Assembly: GCF_002910915.1 (NCBI RefSeq)
Contig: NZ_NEUF01000184.1
Span: forward strand, 17,011-81,010
Reading direction: 5' to 3'
Source of the DNA: Streptomyces sp. SM10
Lineage (GTDB): Bacteria > Actinomycetota > Actinomycetes > Streptomycetales > Streptomycetaceae
DNA: 64,000 bases
Of this stretch, positions 36,432 to 44,259 are shown piece by piece. The position numbers and the translations under genes are program-made. The notes beneath the pieces were generated by a model, which did no database searches, was not told the origin of the DNA, and saw nothing but the letters and a program-made list of their open reading frames with translations. Each line of letters opens with the position of its first letter. Position 1 is the stretch's first letter.

Positions 36432-37046
36432 ATGAACGACCTGGCGGACCACGCACGCCGGCTGCGTGCACTGCCCCCGTCCTGCGGGTCGGTGCGGCTG
36501 CTCGCGGTCGACGGCCACGCGGGGTCCGGCAAGAGCACCTTCGCCGGCCGTCTGGCGGCGGCGCTCGGCGGCGCACCGGTCCTGCACCTGGACGACGTGG
36601 CCACGCACGAGGAGCTCTTCGGCTGGACGGACCGGCTCCGGGCGCAGGTCCTGGATCCGCTCTCGCGGGGGGAGCCCGCGCGGTACTCCCCCTACGACTG
36701 GACGGCCCGGCGCTTCGGTCCACCGAGGACCCTGACCCCCGCCCCCGTGATGCTGGTCGAGGGCGTGGGGGCCGGCCGGGCCGCCGTGCGGCCCTTCCTC
36801 GCGGGGCTGTTGTGGATCGAGGGGGAGAGCGAGGCGTCCTGGGAGCGGGGAAGACTCCGCGACGGCCCCGGGCTGTCGGAGTTCTGGGACGGCTGGACCG
36901 TCGCGGAGCGGAGCCATTTCGCCGACGACCCCTCCCGCCCCTTCGCGGACGTGGTGATCCGGCGGACACCCACGGGATACGCCTGGCTCAAAGGGCCTGG
37001 CCCGACAGCGGTGGCGAGTCACATCGTCACGGTCGGTGAAGGATGA
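36432..37046 (+). CDS. Uridine kinase-like P-loop protein
   Basis: Nucleoside/nucleotide kinase-like protein of 204 residues. Walker A is DGHAGSGKSTFAGRL near residue 29, followed by VLHLDDVATHEELFGW where substrate binding would occur, and PVMLVEGVGAGR (Walker B-like) near 110. A possible lid region is WERGRLRDGPGLSEFWDGW. Streptomyces encodes several such uridine kinase-like proteins, and the true substrate is not known. The start lies 10 bases after a GGTGGAGG ribosome site. Its transcript probably ends before the small unit at 37100-37202. Confidence 0.85.
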   Translation: MNDLADHARRLRALPPSCGSVRLLAVDGHAGSGKSTFAGRLAAALGGAPVLHLDDVATHEELFGWTDRLRAQVLDPLSRGEPARYSPYDWTARRFGPPRTLTPAPVMLVEGVGAGRAAVRPFLAGLLWIEGESEASWERGRLRDGPGLSEFWDGWTVAERSHFADDPSRPFADVVIRRTPTGYAWLKGPGPTAVASHIVTVGEG

Positions 37047-37099
37047 GGGTCGCCATACCGACCAGTCGGAAAAAGCCCCTGCGGTGCCCCCGACTCGGC

Positions 37100-37128
37100 T
37101 TGACCGAGGAGCCGTAGAGGTCTTACGT
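37100..37128 (+). promoter_or_regulatory. Candidate housekeeping promoter of a short transcript
   Basis: TTGACC (37100-37105) and TTACGT (37123-37128) are separated by exactly 17 bases, close to the HrdB consensus. A start near 37135 would give a transcript that meets a strong hairpin at 37163. Spacing and match are good, but the call is by eye. Confidence 0.45.
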
Positions 37129-37134
37129 TCTGGA

Positions 37135-37202
37135 TGTGCGGCTTTTCGGAGCCCCCGCAGACACGAAGCCCCCGGTCGTTCCCCCGTGATCGGGGGCTTC
37201 GT
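37135..37202 (+). ncRNA. Candidate small RNA or attenuated leader (about 68 nt)
   Basis: Between the kinase gene and the AAA ATPase gene, a promoter-like pair is followed by a short C-rich segment and a 12-bp terminator-like stem. The segment has a possible first hairpin (TGCGG...CCGCA) and five-C runs in two loops. It also contains a 17-codon frame from GTG at 37136 to TGA at 37189, so a leader peptide or attenuator is an alternative. The C-rich loops recall the actinobacterial 6C RNA, but I cannot confirm membership. Confidence 0.35.
37163..37202. terminator. Strong 12-bp hairpin terminator
   Basis: ACGAAGCCCCCG (37163-37174) pairs perfectly with CGGGGGCTTCGT (37191-37202) around a 16-base loop. 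It ends either the kinase transcript or the short unit starting near 37135. No T run follows. Confidence 0.75.
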
Positions 37203-37414
37203 CCTGCCTCCCCGCACCCCTTCCCCGAGCGCCTCACTCACCCTCGGTGACCACCGGCGAAGCGCCGGTTACGTACTTAACCGCTCACTCCCTGTGCAGG
37301 TACGATGCGTCCCGGGTGTGGTCAATTCCCGTCCCCGGCGCGGTGATTAGGCGTGCCGAGCTGGGCATGCTGTGCGGGCGGGACATTCTGGGGGCACGGT
37401 TTGTGGGGGACCTG

Positions 37415-39322
37415 ATGGACATCGGCACGCCGGGCACGCAGGCCCCGGCCGACCTTGCCTGGCTGCGCGGGGTGGACGCATACACCATGGGCGCGTACCC
37501 GCAGGCCGAGGAGGAGTTCAGAACCGCGGTGCGTTTCGACCCCGGCATGGCCGACGGCTGGCTGGGCCTGCACGCGCTGCGGATCGACACCGCCACGGCC
37601 CTGTTACGCATGTACCGCCATCGCGACCGCTTCGGCGAGCAGCGTGCCCGCCATCGCCGCACGCTCAACTCCTGGTACTGGCTGGGGTGGTGGGTGCAGC
37701 CGGTGCTGGAGAGCCCACGCGACCTGCTCCTCGCCCACGCCTCGCACTGGCTCGACGGCCGTCATGTGCCGGAGCTGGACCGGGCGTTGGCCGGTCTGCC
37801 GCCGGTCGACACCGATCACCAGGTGCGGTTCCTGCACGCCTGCCGCTCCTACCTGGTGAAGGACTGGGACCAGCTCGTGCGCACCACGGAACAACTGGTC
37901 GACGATCCGCTGCTCGGCATCGAGGCGGGGCTCTTCGGTGGCATGGCTCGGGTGCGTCTGGAGATGTACGGGCAGGCGGAGCCCCTCCTGTCCGCCGCAC
38001 TGATGCGGTGCCGCAGCGAGCAGCCGCAGCGCAAGGAGCTGCGATACTGGCTGGCGCGGGCCCATGAGGGCACCGGGCGCAGTGCGGCGGCCCTGCCCCT
38101 GTACCGGGCGGTGCACCGGGTCGACCCGGCCTTCATGGACACCTCGGCCCGGCTCGCGGCGATCTCCGAGGGGGACGGCTACGACGAGGCCGCCGATCTC
38201 GCCTCGGTCTCCCTGGCCGGTGTCGGTTCGGACGGCGCGGGCGCGGAGGCCCAGACGGACGGGGACATGGCGCTCGGTACCGATCTGGCGGACGGCCGGG
38301 ATCCCTGGCCCGGCGCCGACCCGGGGGGCCTTCCCGGGGCCACGCTGCCGGCGTCCGGCCCCGGCGCGGACGGGGCGCGGGCGAAACCGGGGGCCCCGAA
38401 GGCCGCCGTCTTCCCCGCGGGGCCGAGCGATCCGGTGATGCTCGCGGAGGCCCTGGCGGAGCTCGAGCGCATGGTCGGGCTGGAACCCGTGAAGCGCCAG
38501 GTCAAGGCCCTGTCCGCCCAGCTCAACATGGCACGTCTGCGTGCGGAGCAGGGGCTTCCGGTGCAGCCGCCCAAGCGCCACTTCGTCTTCTCCGGCCCGT
38601 CCGGGACGGGCAAGACCACGGTCGCCCGGATCCTGGGCAGGGTGTTCTACGCACTCGGGCTCCTCGGCGGTGACCATCTCGTCGAGGCCCAACGGTCCGA
38701 CCTGGTCGGCGAGTTCCTCGGGCAGACCGCGGTGAAGGCCAACGAGCTGATCGACTCGGCTCTGGGCGGTGTGCTGTTCGTCGACGAGGCGTACAGCCTC
38801 TCCAACTCCGGTTACAGCAAGGGCGACGCGTACGGCGACGAGGCCCTGCAGGTGCTCCTCAAACGGGCCGAGGACAACCGGGACCACCTGGTCGTCATCC
38901 TCGCCGGGTACCCGGAGGGCATGGACCGGCTGCTCTCCACCAACCCGGGGCTGTCCTCGCGCTTCACCACGCGGGTCGACTTCCCGAGCTACCGTCCGCT
39001 CGAACTCACGGCGATCGGCGAGGTGCTGGCCGCCGAGAACGGTGACGTGTGGGACCAGGAGTCCCTCGACGAGCTGCGCAGCATCAGCGGGCACGTGATC
39101 GACCAGGGCTGGATCGACGAGCTGGGCAACGGCCGCTTCCTGCGCACCCTGTACGAGAAGAGCTGCGCCTACCGTGATCTTCGGCTCTCCGGTTACGCCG
39201 CCGTGCCGACCCGGGACGATCTGGCCACCCTGCGTCTGCCGGACCTGATGCAGGCCTACGGCGAGGTGCTGTCCGGGCGGGGGCCCGTGAACCGCGGGAA
39301 GCAGGAGCCCGGGACCCTGTAG
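37415..39322 (+). CDS. EccA-like TPR/AAA+ ATPase (CbxX/CfqX family)
   Basis: 635-residue protein with the domain order of the ESX/type VII component EccA: N-terminal TPR-like helices (about 1-270, with DAYTMGAYPQAEEEFRTAV), a low-complexity linker (about 275-335), and a CbxX-type AAA+ domain. The ATPase motifs are Walker A FSGPSGTGKTTVARIL near residue 395, Walker B GVLFVDEAYSL near 452 and SRFTTRVDFPSY (sensor/arginine region). No ESX genes (eccC, esxA/B, mycP) occur nearby. ATG at 37415 follows GGGGGA at 37406-37411; the open frame continues upstream to 37247 without homology-like sequence. A gap of 368 bases precedes it. Confidence 0.87.
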   Translation: MDIGTPGTQAPADLAWLRGVDAYTMGAYPQAEEEFRTAVRFDPGMADGWLGLHALRIDTATALLRMYRHRDRFGEQRARHRRTLNSWYWLGWWVQPVLESPRDLLLAHASHWLDGRHVPELDRALAGLPPVDTDHQVRFLHACRSYLVKDWDQLVRTTEQLVDDPLLGIEAGLFGGMARVRLEMYGQAEPLLSAALMRCRSEQPQRKELRYWLARAHEGTGRSAAALPLYRAVHRVDPAFMDTSARLAAISEGDGYDEAADLASVSLAGVGSDGAGAEAQTDGDMALGTDLADGRDPWPGADPGGLPGATLPASGPGADGARAKPGAPKAAVFPAGPSDPVMLAEALAELERMVGLEPVKRQVKALSAQLNMARLRAEQGLPVQPPKRHFVFSGPSGTGKTTVARILGRVFYALGLLGGDHLVEAQRSDLVGEFLGQTAVKANELIDSALGGVLFVDEAYSLSNSGYSKGDAYGDEALQVLLKRAEDNRDHLVVILAGYPEGMDRLLSTNPGLSSRFTTRVDFPSYRPLELTAIGEVLAAENGDVWDQESLDELRSISGHVIDQGWIDELGNGRFLRTLYEKSCAYRDLRLSGYAAVPTRDDLATLRLPDLMQAYGEVLSGRGPVNRGKQEPGTL

Positions 39323-39339
39323 GGAGGGTCTCCGGCGCG

Positions 39340-39377
39340 CTCCTGCCGGGCCGCCCCGCAGGGCCGCCCGGCAGGAG
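39340..39377. terminator. Bidirectional hairpin between convergent genes
   Basis: CTCCTGCCGGGC (39340-39351) and GCCCGGCAGGAG (39366-39377) form a perfect 12-bp stem between the end of the AAA ATPase gene and the end of the convergent CNNM gene, so it can serve both. Confidence 0.75.
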
Positions 39378-39380
39378 GGA

Positions 39381-40466
39381 TCAGCCAAGCGGAGCCATGG
39401 CCTTCGGCGCCTCGACCGTACGGCGGGGCACCGACACGCGGTGGGCCGGGTCCCTGACCTCGCCCACGAGCGTCTCCAGGACGTCCTCCATGGCGACCAG
39501 GCCGAGCACCCTGCCCGACGCGTCGGCGACCTGGGCGAGGTGCGTCGCCGCACGCCGCATGACCGTCAGGGCGTCGTCCAGCGGGAGTTCCGCCCGTACG
39601 GTCGCCATAGGGCGCCAGATCTGCTGCGGAACGGCCCGCTCGCCGTCCTCCAGCTCCAGGACGTCCTTGACGTGCAGATACCCCATGAAGGGGCCGCCGC
39701 CCTCCGCGCAGACGGGAAAGCGCGAGAAGCCGGTCCGTACGGTCAGCTCCTCGACCCTGCGCGGGGTGACGGAGGGATCCACCGTCACCAGGGACGCCCG
39801 GTCCAGCAGGACGTCGGTGACAGGCCTGCTGCCCAGTTCGAGGGCGTCCCCGAGGCGTTCCTGCGCCTCGGGTTCCAGCAGGCCGGCGAGGCCCGCGTCC
39901 TCCACCAGCCGGTTGAGCTGCTCACTCGTGAAGACGGCCTCGACCTCGTCCTTCGGCTCGACGTTGAAGAGCCGCAGCACGAGCCGGGCGCATGCCCCCA
40001 GGGCCGAGGTGACCGGCCGGCAGAGCTTGGCGAAGCCGACCAGGCCGGGGCTGAGCCACATCGCGGTCCTCTCGGGGGCCGCCATCGCCAGGTTCTTCGG
40101 GACCATCTCGCCGATGACGAGGTGGAGGAAGACCACGGAGACGAGGGCCACCGCGAAGCCGAGCGGGTGGACGAGCCCCTCGGGCAGGTGCGCCGCGTGG
40201 AAGACCGGCTCCAGGAGGTGGGCGACGGTCGGCTCGGCGACGGCGCCGAGGGTGAGGGAGCAGATGGTGATGCCGAACTGTGCGGCGGCCATCATCTGCG
40301 GCAGGTTCTCCAGGCCGTACAGGACCTGCCTGGCCCGGCTCGACCCGCCCGCCGCGAGGGGTTCGACCTGACTGCGCCGTACGGAGACGAGCGCGAACTC
40401 GGCGCCGACGAAGAAGCCGTTCGCCAGCACGAGGAGAGCGGCGAACACCAGCTGTACGAGGCTCAT
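39381..40466 (-). CDS. CNNM/CorC-family membrane protein (hemolysin-annotated)
   Basis: 361-residue protein with an N-terminal CNNM (DUF21) membrane domain of three or four helices (LVFAALLVLANGFFVGAEFALV) and a cytosolic CBS pair (about 205-330, with FMGYLHVKDVLEL and VLGLVAMEDVLETLVGEV). The C-terminal CorC_HlyC domain is missing, so it is shorter than its neighbour. Family members transport or regulate Mg2+ or Na+; the old hemolysin annotation is not informative. Its start overlaps the stop of the longer paralogue by 4 bases, so the pair is probably co-translated and may form a heterodimer. Confidence 0.9.
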   Translation of the reverse strand: MSLVQLVFAALLVLANGFFVGAEFALVSVRRSQVEPLAAGGSSRARQVLYGLENLPQMMAAAQFGITICSLTLGAVAEPTVAHLLEPVFHAAHLPEGLVHPLGFAVALVSVVFLHLVIGEMVPKNLAMAAPERTAMWLSPGLVGFAKLCRPVTSALGACARLVLRLFNVEPKDEVEAVFTSEQLNRLVEDAGLAGLLEPEAQERLGDALELGSRPVTDVLLDRASLVTVDPSVTPRRVEELTVRTGFSRFPVCAEGGGPFMGYLHVKDVLELEDGERAVPQQIWRPMATVRAELPLDDALTVMRRAATHLAQVADASGRVLGLVAMEDVLETLVGEVRDPAHRVSVPRRTVEAPKAMAPLG

Positions 40467-41830
40467 CGCACGGCCTCCATCAGATCCTGGGTGAGGCGTT
40501 CCGCCGGAGGGCCAGGAAGGTCCGTGAGACGGACGAAGCGGACCTGTTCGGCACGGTAGTGGCCGACCTGGCGGACGGAGATCCGCCAGCCGGGCAGCTC
40601 GGCCCGGTCACCCGGTGCGGGGATGCGCCCGAGCAGATCGGCGACCAGCCCCGCCACGGTCTCGTAGGGGCCCTCGGGCACGTCGAGGCCTATGCGGTGC
40701 AGGGTGAGCACCCGGGTGCTGCCCTCCACGTCCCAGCCGGCCCGTCCGTCGTCGGCGACGACGGGCGTCAGCTCGGGGCGGTCCGCGCCCTCCGCGTCGT
40801 GCTCGTCCCTGACCTCTCCGACGAGCTCCTCGATGATGTCCTCGAGGGTCACGACACCCGCGGTGCCGCCGTACTCGTCGACCACGACGGCTATCGGCTG
40901 CTCGCTGCGCAGCCGCTGGAGCAGTTGTTCGACGGGCAGGGTCTCCGGCACCAGGAGCGGGGGCACGGCGATGCGGCTCACCGGGGTGCGCATCCGGTCC
41001 TCGGAGGCGACGGCCAGGGCGTTCTTGAGGTGGACCATGCCGACGACCTCGTCGATGCGGTCCCGGTAGACGGGAAAGCGCGACAGGCCGGTGGCACGGG
41101 TGAGGTTGAGGACGTCGGCGGCCGTCGCCGACGTCTGCAGCGCGCTGACCTTCACCCGCGGGGTCATGACGTGCTGCGCGGTGAGGCCGGCCAGGGACAG
41201 GGTCCGCACGAAGAGATCGGCGGTGTCCTGCTCCAGGGTTCCCGCCTCGGCGGAGTGGCGGGCCAGGGAGACCAGCTCGCCCGGGGTCCTCGCGGAGGCG
41301 AGTTCGTCGGTCGGCTCGACGCCCAGCAGCCGGACCAGCCGGTTGGCGACGGTGTTCAGGGCGGTGATCACCGGCCGCAGGAGGGTGGAGAAGCGGTGCT
41401 GGGGCCCGGCGACGAACCGGGCGACCTGGAGCGGCCGTGAGACCGCCCAGTTCTTCGGCACGAGCTCGCCGATCACCATCTGCACGGCGGCGGCGAACAG
41501 CATGCCGGCCACGACGCTCACCCCGGGCACGGCCCCTGAGGGCAGTCCGGTGGCGGTGAGCGGTCCGGTGAGGAGCTGGGCGAGCGCCGGTTCGGCGAGC
41601 ATGCCGACGACCAGCGAGGTGATGGTGATGCCGAGCTGGGTGCCGGAGAGCTGGAAGGAGAGTTCGCGCAGGGCGGCGACGACGGTGCGGGCCCTGCGGT
41701 CGCCTTCGGCGGCGGCGCGTTCGGCGTCCGGCCGTTCCACCGTGACGAGCCCGAATTCGGCTGCCACGAAGAACCCGTTGGCGAGGATGAGAAGGAATGC
41801 CGCGAGGAGCAGCAACAGGGGGGTGGTCAT
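40463..41830 (-). CDS. CNNM/CorC-family membrane protein with CBS and CorC domains
   Basis: 455-residue paralogue of the following gene and first of the pair. It has the CNNM membrane domain (LLLAAFLLILANGFFVAAEFGLV through about residue 180), a CBS pair (about 215-340; VGMVHLKNALAV, IAVVVDEYGGTAGVVTLED) and a C-terminal CorC/HlyC domain (about 355-440; VEGSTRVLTLHRIGLD). This is the full architecture of bacterial magnesium or cobalt export proteins. The start is ATG at 41830. About 190 bases upstream separate it from the PH-domain gene; the promoter is presumably there. Confidence 0.92.
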   Translation of the reverse strand: MTTPLLLLLAAFLLILANGFFVAAEFGLVTVERPDAERAAAEGDRRARTVVAALRELSFQLSGTQLGITITSLVVGMLAEPALAQLLTGPLTATGLPSGAVPGVSVVAGMLFAAAVQMVIGELVPKNWAVSRPLQVARFVAGPQHRFSTLLRPVITALNTVANRLVRLLGVEPTDELASARTPGELVSLARHSAEAGTLEQDTADLFVRTLSLAGLTAQHVMTPRVKVSALQTSATAADVLNLTRATGLSRFPVYRDRIDEVVGMVHLKNALAVASEDRMRTPVSRIAVPPLLVPETLPVEQLLQRLRSEQPIAVVVDEYGGTAGVVTLEDIIEELVGEVRDEHDAEGADRPELTPVVADDGRAGWDVEGSTRVLTLHRIGLDVPEGPYETVAGLVADLLGRIPAPGDRAELPGWRISVRQVGHYRAEQVRFVRLTDLPGPPAERLTQDLMEAVR

Positions 41831-42018
41831 GCCGCCGCCTCCGGAGAGAGGGCGGCGCAGGTACTACCGGACGATCCGTCCATTGCTGGAGGGAGTCACT
41901 CCTTGGGTCGCAGGAATGTGCCCCGCGGGCCTGGGGGGCCTTCTGGTGCGGGGCGGGGCGCACCCGGTGCGCCGCCGGATCCAGAATAATCGGGATCCGG
42001 CCGAACGGGGCAGGGGGC

Positions 42019-42498
42019 TCAGCCGTTCTCCGTGGCGTCCTTCACTCCGCTGCCGTGGAGTTCGGTGAGGGCACGGAGTGCGCGGGCGTCACGAATGGCC
42101 TGTTTCTTGGCCATTCCGGGCTGGATGCCGAGCGCGGGCATGCTGGTGCCGTCGCTGAGGTCGAGGAAGACCCAGGGGTCGCCGGCACGGAGATTGACGC
42201 GGAGGATCTCGGCCCAGGCCAGCCGGCGCGAACGGGTGATGTTGACGACCGTGACCCCGGTCTCGTCGGCGGTGACACGGGGCCTGCTGAGCAGGACGAG
42301 GACGCCGAGGAAGAGCAGGGCGACGAAGACGAAGCTGGCCCGCTCCCCCGCGCCGAGGTTCTCCAGGATCATCGCGACCGCCGTGATGACGACGAAGGTC
42401 GCCGCCCCCACGGTCAGCAGGACCACCCGGGTGAGGGTGGGCCTGAAGGTGGCCGGAAGGGCGGGGAGTTCGTTCGGCCTGGGCGAGGGGGCGGGCAT
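42019..42498 (-). CDS. PH-domain membrane protein
   Basis: 159-residue protein with two membrane helices (about 26-44 and 55-70) followed by a bacterial PH-like domain (VTADETGVTVVNITRSRRLAWAEI and LDLSDGTSMPALGIQPG). It belongs to the family related to mycobacterial low-molecular-weight antigen 6. The function is unknown. The C-terminus (MAKKQAIRDARALRALTELH) is helical and charged. It follows hisG on the same strand after 38 bases, so it may be read from the his/rib transcript. From memory it is at the same place in other Streptomyces. Confidence 0.82.
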   Translation of the reverse strand: MPAPSPRPNELPALPATFRPTLTRVVLLTVGAATFVVITAVAMILENLGAGERASFVFVALLFLGVLVLLSRPRVTADETGVTVVNITRSRRLAWAEILRVNLRAGDPWVFLDLSDGTSMPALGIQPGMAKKQAIRDARALRALTELHGSGVKDATENG

Positions 42499-42536
42499 GG
42501 CGGCGCTGTGGTCCTTAGAGGTGCTGGTGCCGGCCG

Positions 42537-43385
42537 TCAGAGGCGGCAGGCGTGGATGGCCGTGGTGAGGATGGCGCGCGCACCCAGCTCGTACAGGTCG
42601 TCCATGATCCGCTGGGCCTCCTTGGAGGCGACCATGGAGCGGACGGCGACCCAGCCCTCGTGGTGCAGCGGGGAGATCGTCGGCGACTCCAGGCCCGGGG
42701 TGAGGGCTACGGCGCGCTCCAGGTGCTCGACGCGGCAGTCGTAGTCCATCATCACGTAGCTGCGGGCGACCAGGACGCCCTGCAGCCGGCGCAGGAACTG
42801 CTGCACCTTGGGGTCGTCGTCGACGGCCCCCCTGCGGCGGATCACAACGGCTTCCGACGTCATGATCGGCTCGCCGATGATCTCGAGCCCCGCGTTGCGC
42901 ATGCTGGTGCCGGTCTCGACGACGTCCGCGATGACCTGGGCGACACCGAGCTCGATGGCGGTCTCGACCGCACCGTCGAGGTGGACGACGGAGGCCTTCA
43001 CCCCGGCATCGGCCAGGTGCGCGGCGACGATGCCCTCGTAGGACGTGGCGATCGTCATGCCGTCGAAGTCCTGGGGGCCGGCGGCCGTGCCCGGCTTGGT
43101 GGCGTAGCGGAAGGTCGACCGGGCGAAGCCGAGCTGGAGGATCTCCTCGGCGTCGGCACCGGAGTCCAGCAGCAGGTCGCGGCCGGTGATCCCGATGTCC
43201 AGGCGGCCGGAGCTGACGTAGATCGCGATGTCGCGCGGCCTCAGGTAGAAGAACTCCACCTCGTTGGTGGGGTCGACGAGGACGAGCTCCTTCGACTCCT
43301 TGCGCTGCCGGTAACCCGCCTCATGGAGCATCGCCATCGCAGGCCCGGAGATTGCACCCTTGTTGGGGACGGCGATGCGCAGCAT
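42537..43385 (-). CDS. hisG: ATP phosphoribosyltransferase (long form)
   Basis: First enzyme of histidine synthesis: ATP plus PRPP gives phosphoribosyl-ATP. The 282 residues include two catalytic lobes (MLRIAVPNKGAISGPAMAML; DIGITGRDLLLDSG; the PRPP loop in ADVVETGTSMRNAGLEII) and the C-terminal regulatory domain from about 205 (MMDYDCRVEHLERAVALTPG) that binds histidine for feedback inhibition. This long form does not need HisZ. It lies downstream of hisE on the same strand with a short gap. The remaining his genes are elsewhere. Confidence 0.97.
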   Translation of the reverse strand: MLRIAVPNKGAISGPAMAMLHEAGYRQRKESKELVLVDPTNEVEFFYLRPRDIAIYVSSGRLDIGITGRDLLLDSGADAEEILQLGFARSTFRYATKPGTAAGPQDFDGMTIATSYEGIVAAHLADAGVKASVVHLDGAVETAIELGVAQVIADVVETGTSMRNAGLEIIGEPIMTSEAVVIRRRGAVDDDPKVQQFLRRLQGVLVARSYVMMDYDCRVEHLERAVALTPGLESPTISPLHHEGWVAVRSMVASKEAQRIMDDLYELGARAILTTAIHACRL

Positions 43386-43440
43386 GAGGTCAGGTTTCCT
43401 TTGTGCGGAGGGGTTCCGGGAACGTACGTGCGGGTCGTGC

Positions 43441-43713
43441 TCAGAGGTGGGCGTAGACGTCGTCGAGGGAGATCCCGCGGGCGACCATCATCACCTGGAC
43501 GTGGTAGAGCAGCTGCGAGATCTCCTCGGCAGCGGCTTCCTTGCCCTCGTATTCGGCGGCCATCCAGACCTCGGCGGCCTCCTCGACGACCTTCTTGCCG
43601 ATGGCATGCACGCCCTTGCCCACCAGCTCGGCGGTGCGGGAGGTGGAGGGGTCGCCGTCGGCGGCCTTGAGCTGGAGCTCGGCGAAGAGCTCTTCGAAGG
43701 TTTTGTTCGCCAT
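43441..43713 (-). CDS. hisE: Phosphoribosyl-ATP pyrophosphohydrolase
   Basis: Second enzyme of histidine synthesis, hydrolysing phosphoribosyl-ATP to the AMP form. The 90-residue all-helical protein (MazG-like fold) shows ELFAELQLKAADGDPSTSRT and KKVVEEAAEVWMAAEYEG with the acidic metal-binding residues, followed by EEISQLLYHVQVMMVARGI. It is a monofunctional HisE; HisI is not fused, as usual in actinobacteria. It lies between ribH and hisG on the same strand. Confidence 0.96.
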   Translation of the reverse strand: MANKTFEELFAELQLKAADGDPSTSRTAELVGKGVHAIGKKVVEEAAEVWMAAEYEGKEAAAEEISQLLYHVQVMMVARGISLDDVYAHL

Positions 43714-43748
43714 GATGGTCCTTAGAATACGGGGTCCCGGACCGCTGC

Positions 43749-44234
43749 TCAGCGCCAGGGTTCGCTGACGGTGCGCAGTGTGGCCGCGGTGGCCACCGCC
43801 GCGGTGACCGCTTCGTGGCCCTTGTCCTCGTTGGACCCCTCGAGTCCGGCCCGGTCCAGGGCCTGTTCCTCGTTGTCACAGGTGAGCACGCCGAAGCCGA
43901 CGGGAACCCCGGTGTCGACCGTGACCTGGGTGAGGCCGTTGGTCACGCCCTGGGACACGTATTCGAAGTGCGGGGTGCCGCCGCGGATGATCACCCCGAG
44001 GGCGACGATCGCGTCATAGCCGCGGCCCGCGAGCACCTTGGCCACCACCGGGAGCTCGAAGCTGCCGGGGACCCGCAGCAGCGTCGGCTCGTCGATGCCC
44101 AGGTCGTGCAGGGCGCGCAGGGCCCCGTCGACGAGCCCGTCCATGACCTGCTCGTGCCACTGGGCCGCGATGACCGCCACCCGCAGGTCTCCGCAGTTAC
44201 GTACGGACAGTTCGGGTGCACCCTTGCCGCTCAT
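43749..44234 (-). CDS. ribH: 6,7-Dimethyl-8-ribityllumazine synthase
   Basis: Condenses 5-amino-6-ribitylaminouracil with 3,4-dihydroxy-2-butanone 4-phosphate, the penultimate riboflavin step. The 161-residue protein shows AVIAAQWHEQVMDGLVDGA, the RVPGSFELP loop, GVIIRGGTPHFEYVSQGV with the catalytic His, and GSNEDKGHEAVTAA. Last gene of the rib operon, 25 bases after ribBA. It would assemble into pentamers or 60-mers as known for the family. Confidence 0.97.
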   Translation of the reverse strand: MSGKGAPELSVRNCGDLRVAVIAAQWHEQVMDGLVDGALRALHDLGIDEPTLLRVPGSFELPVVAKVLAGRGYDAIVALGVIIRGGTPHFEYVSQGVTNGLTQVTVDTGVPVGFGVLTCDNEEQALDRAGLEGSNEDKGHEAVTAAVATAATLRTVSEPWR

Positions 44235-44259
44235 GTCTCTCCTGTGTGTTCGTCGGTGC

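Noticed and set aside
37135..37202. Firm assignment of the short unit as 6C RNA
   Set aside because: The C runs are five, not six or more, and the two-hairpin pattern is only partial; kept as an unnamed candidate.
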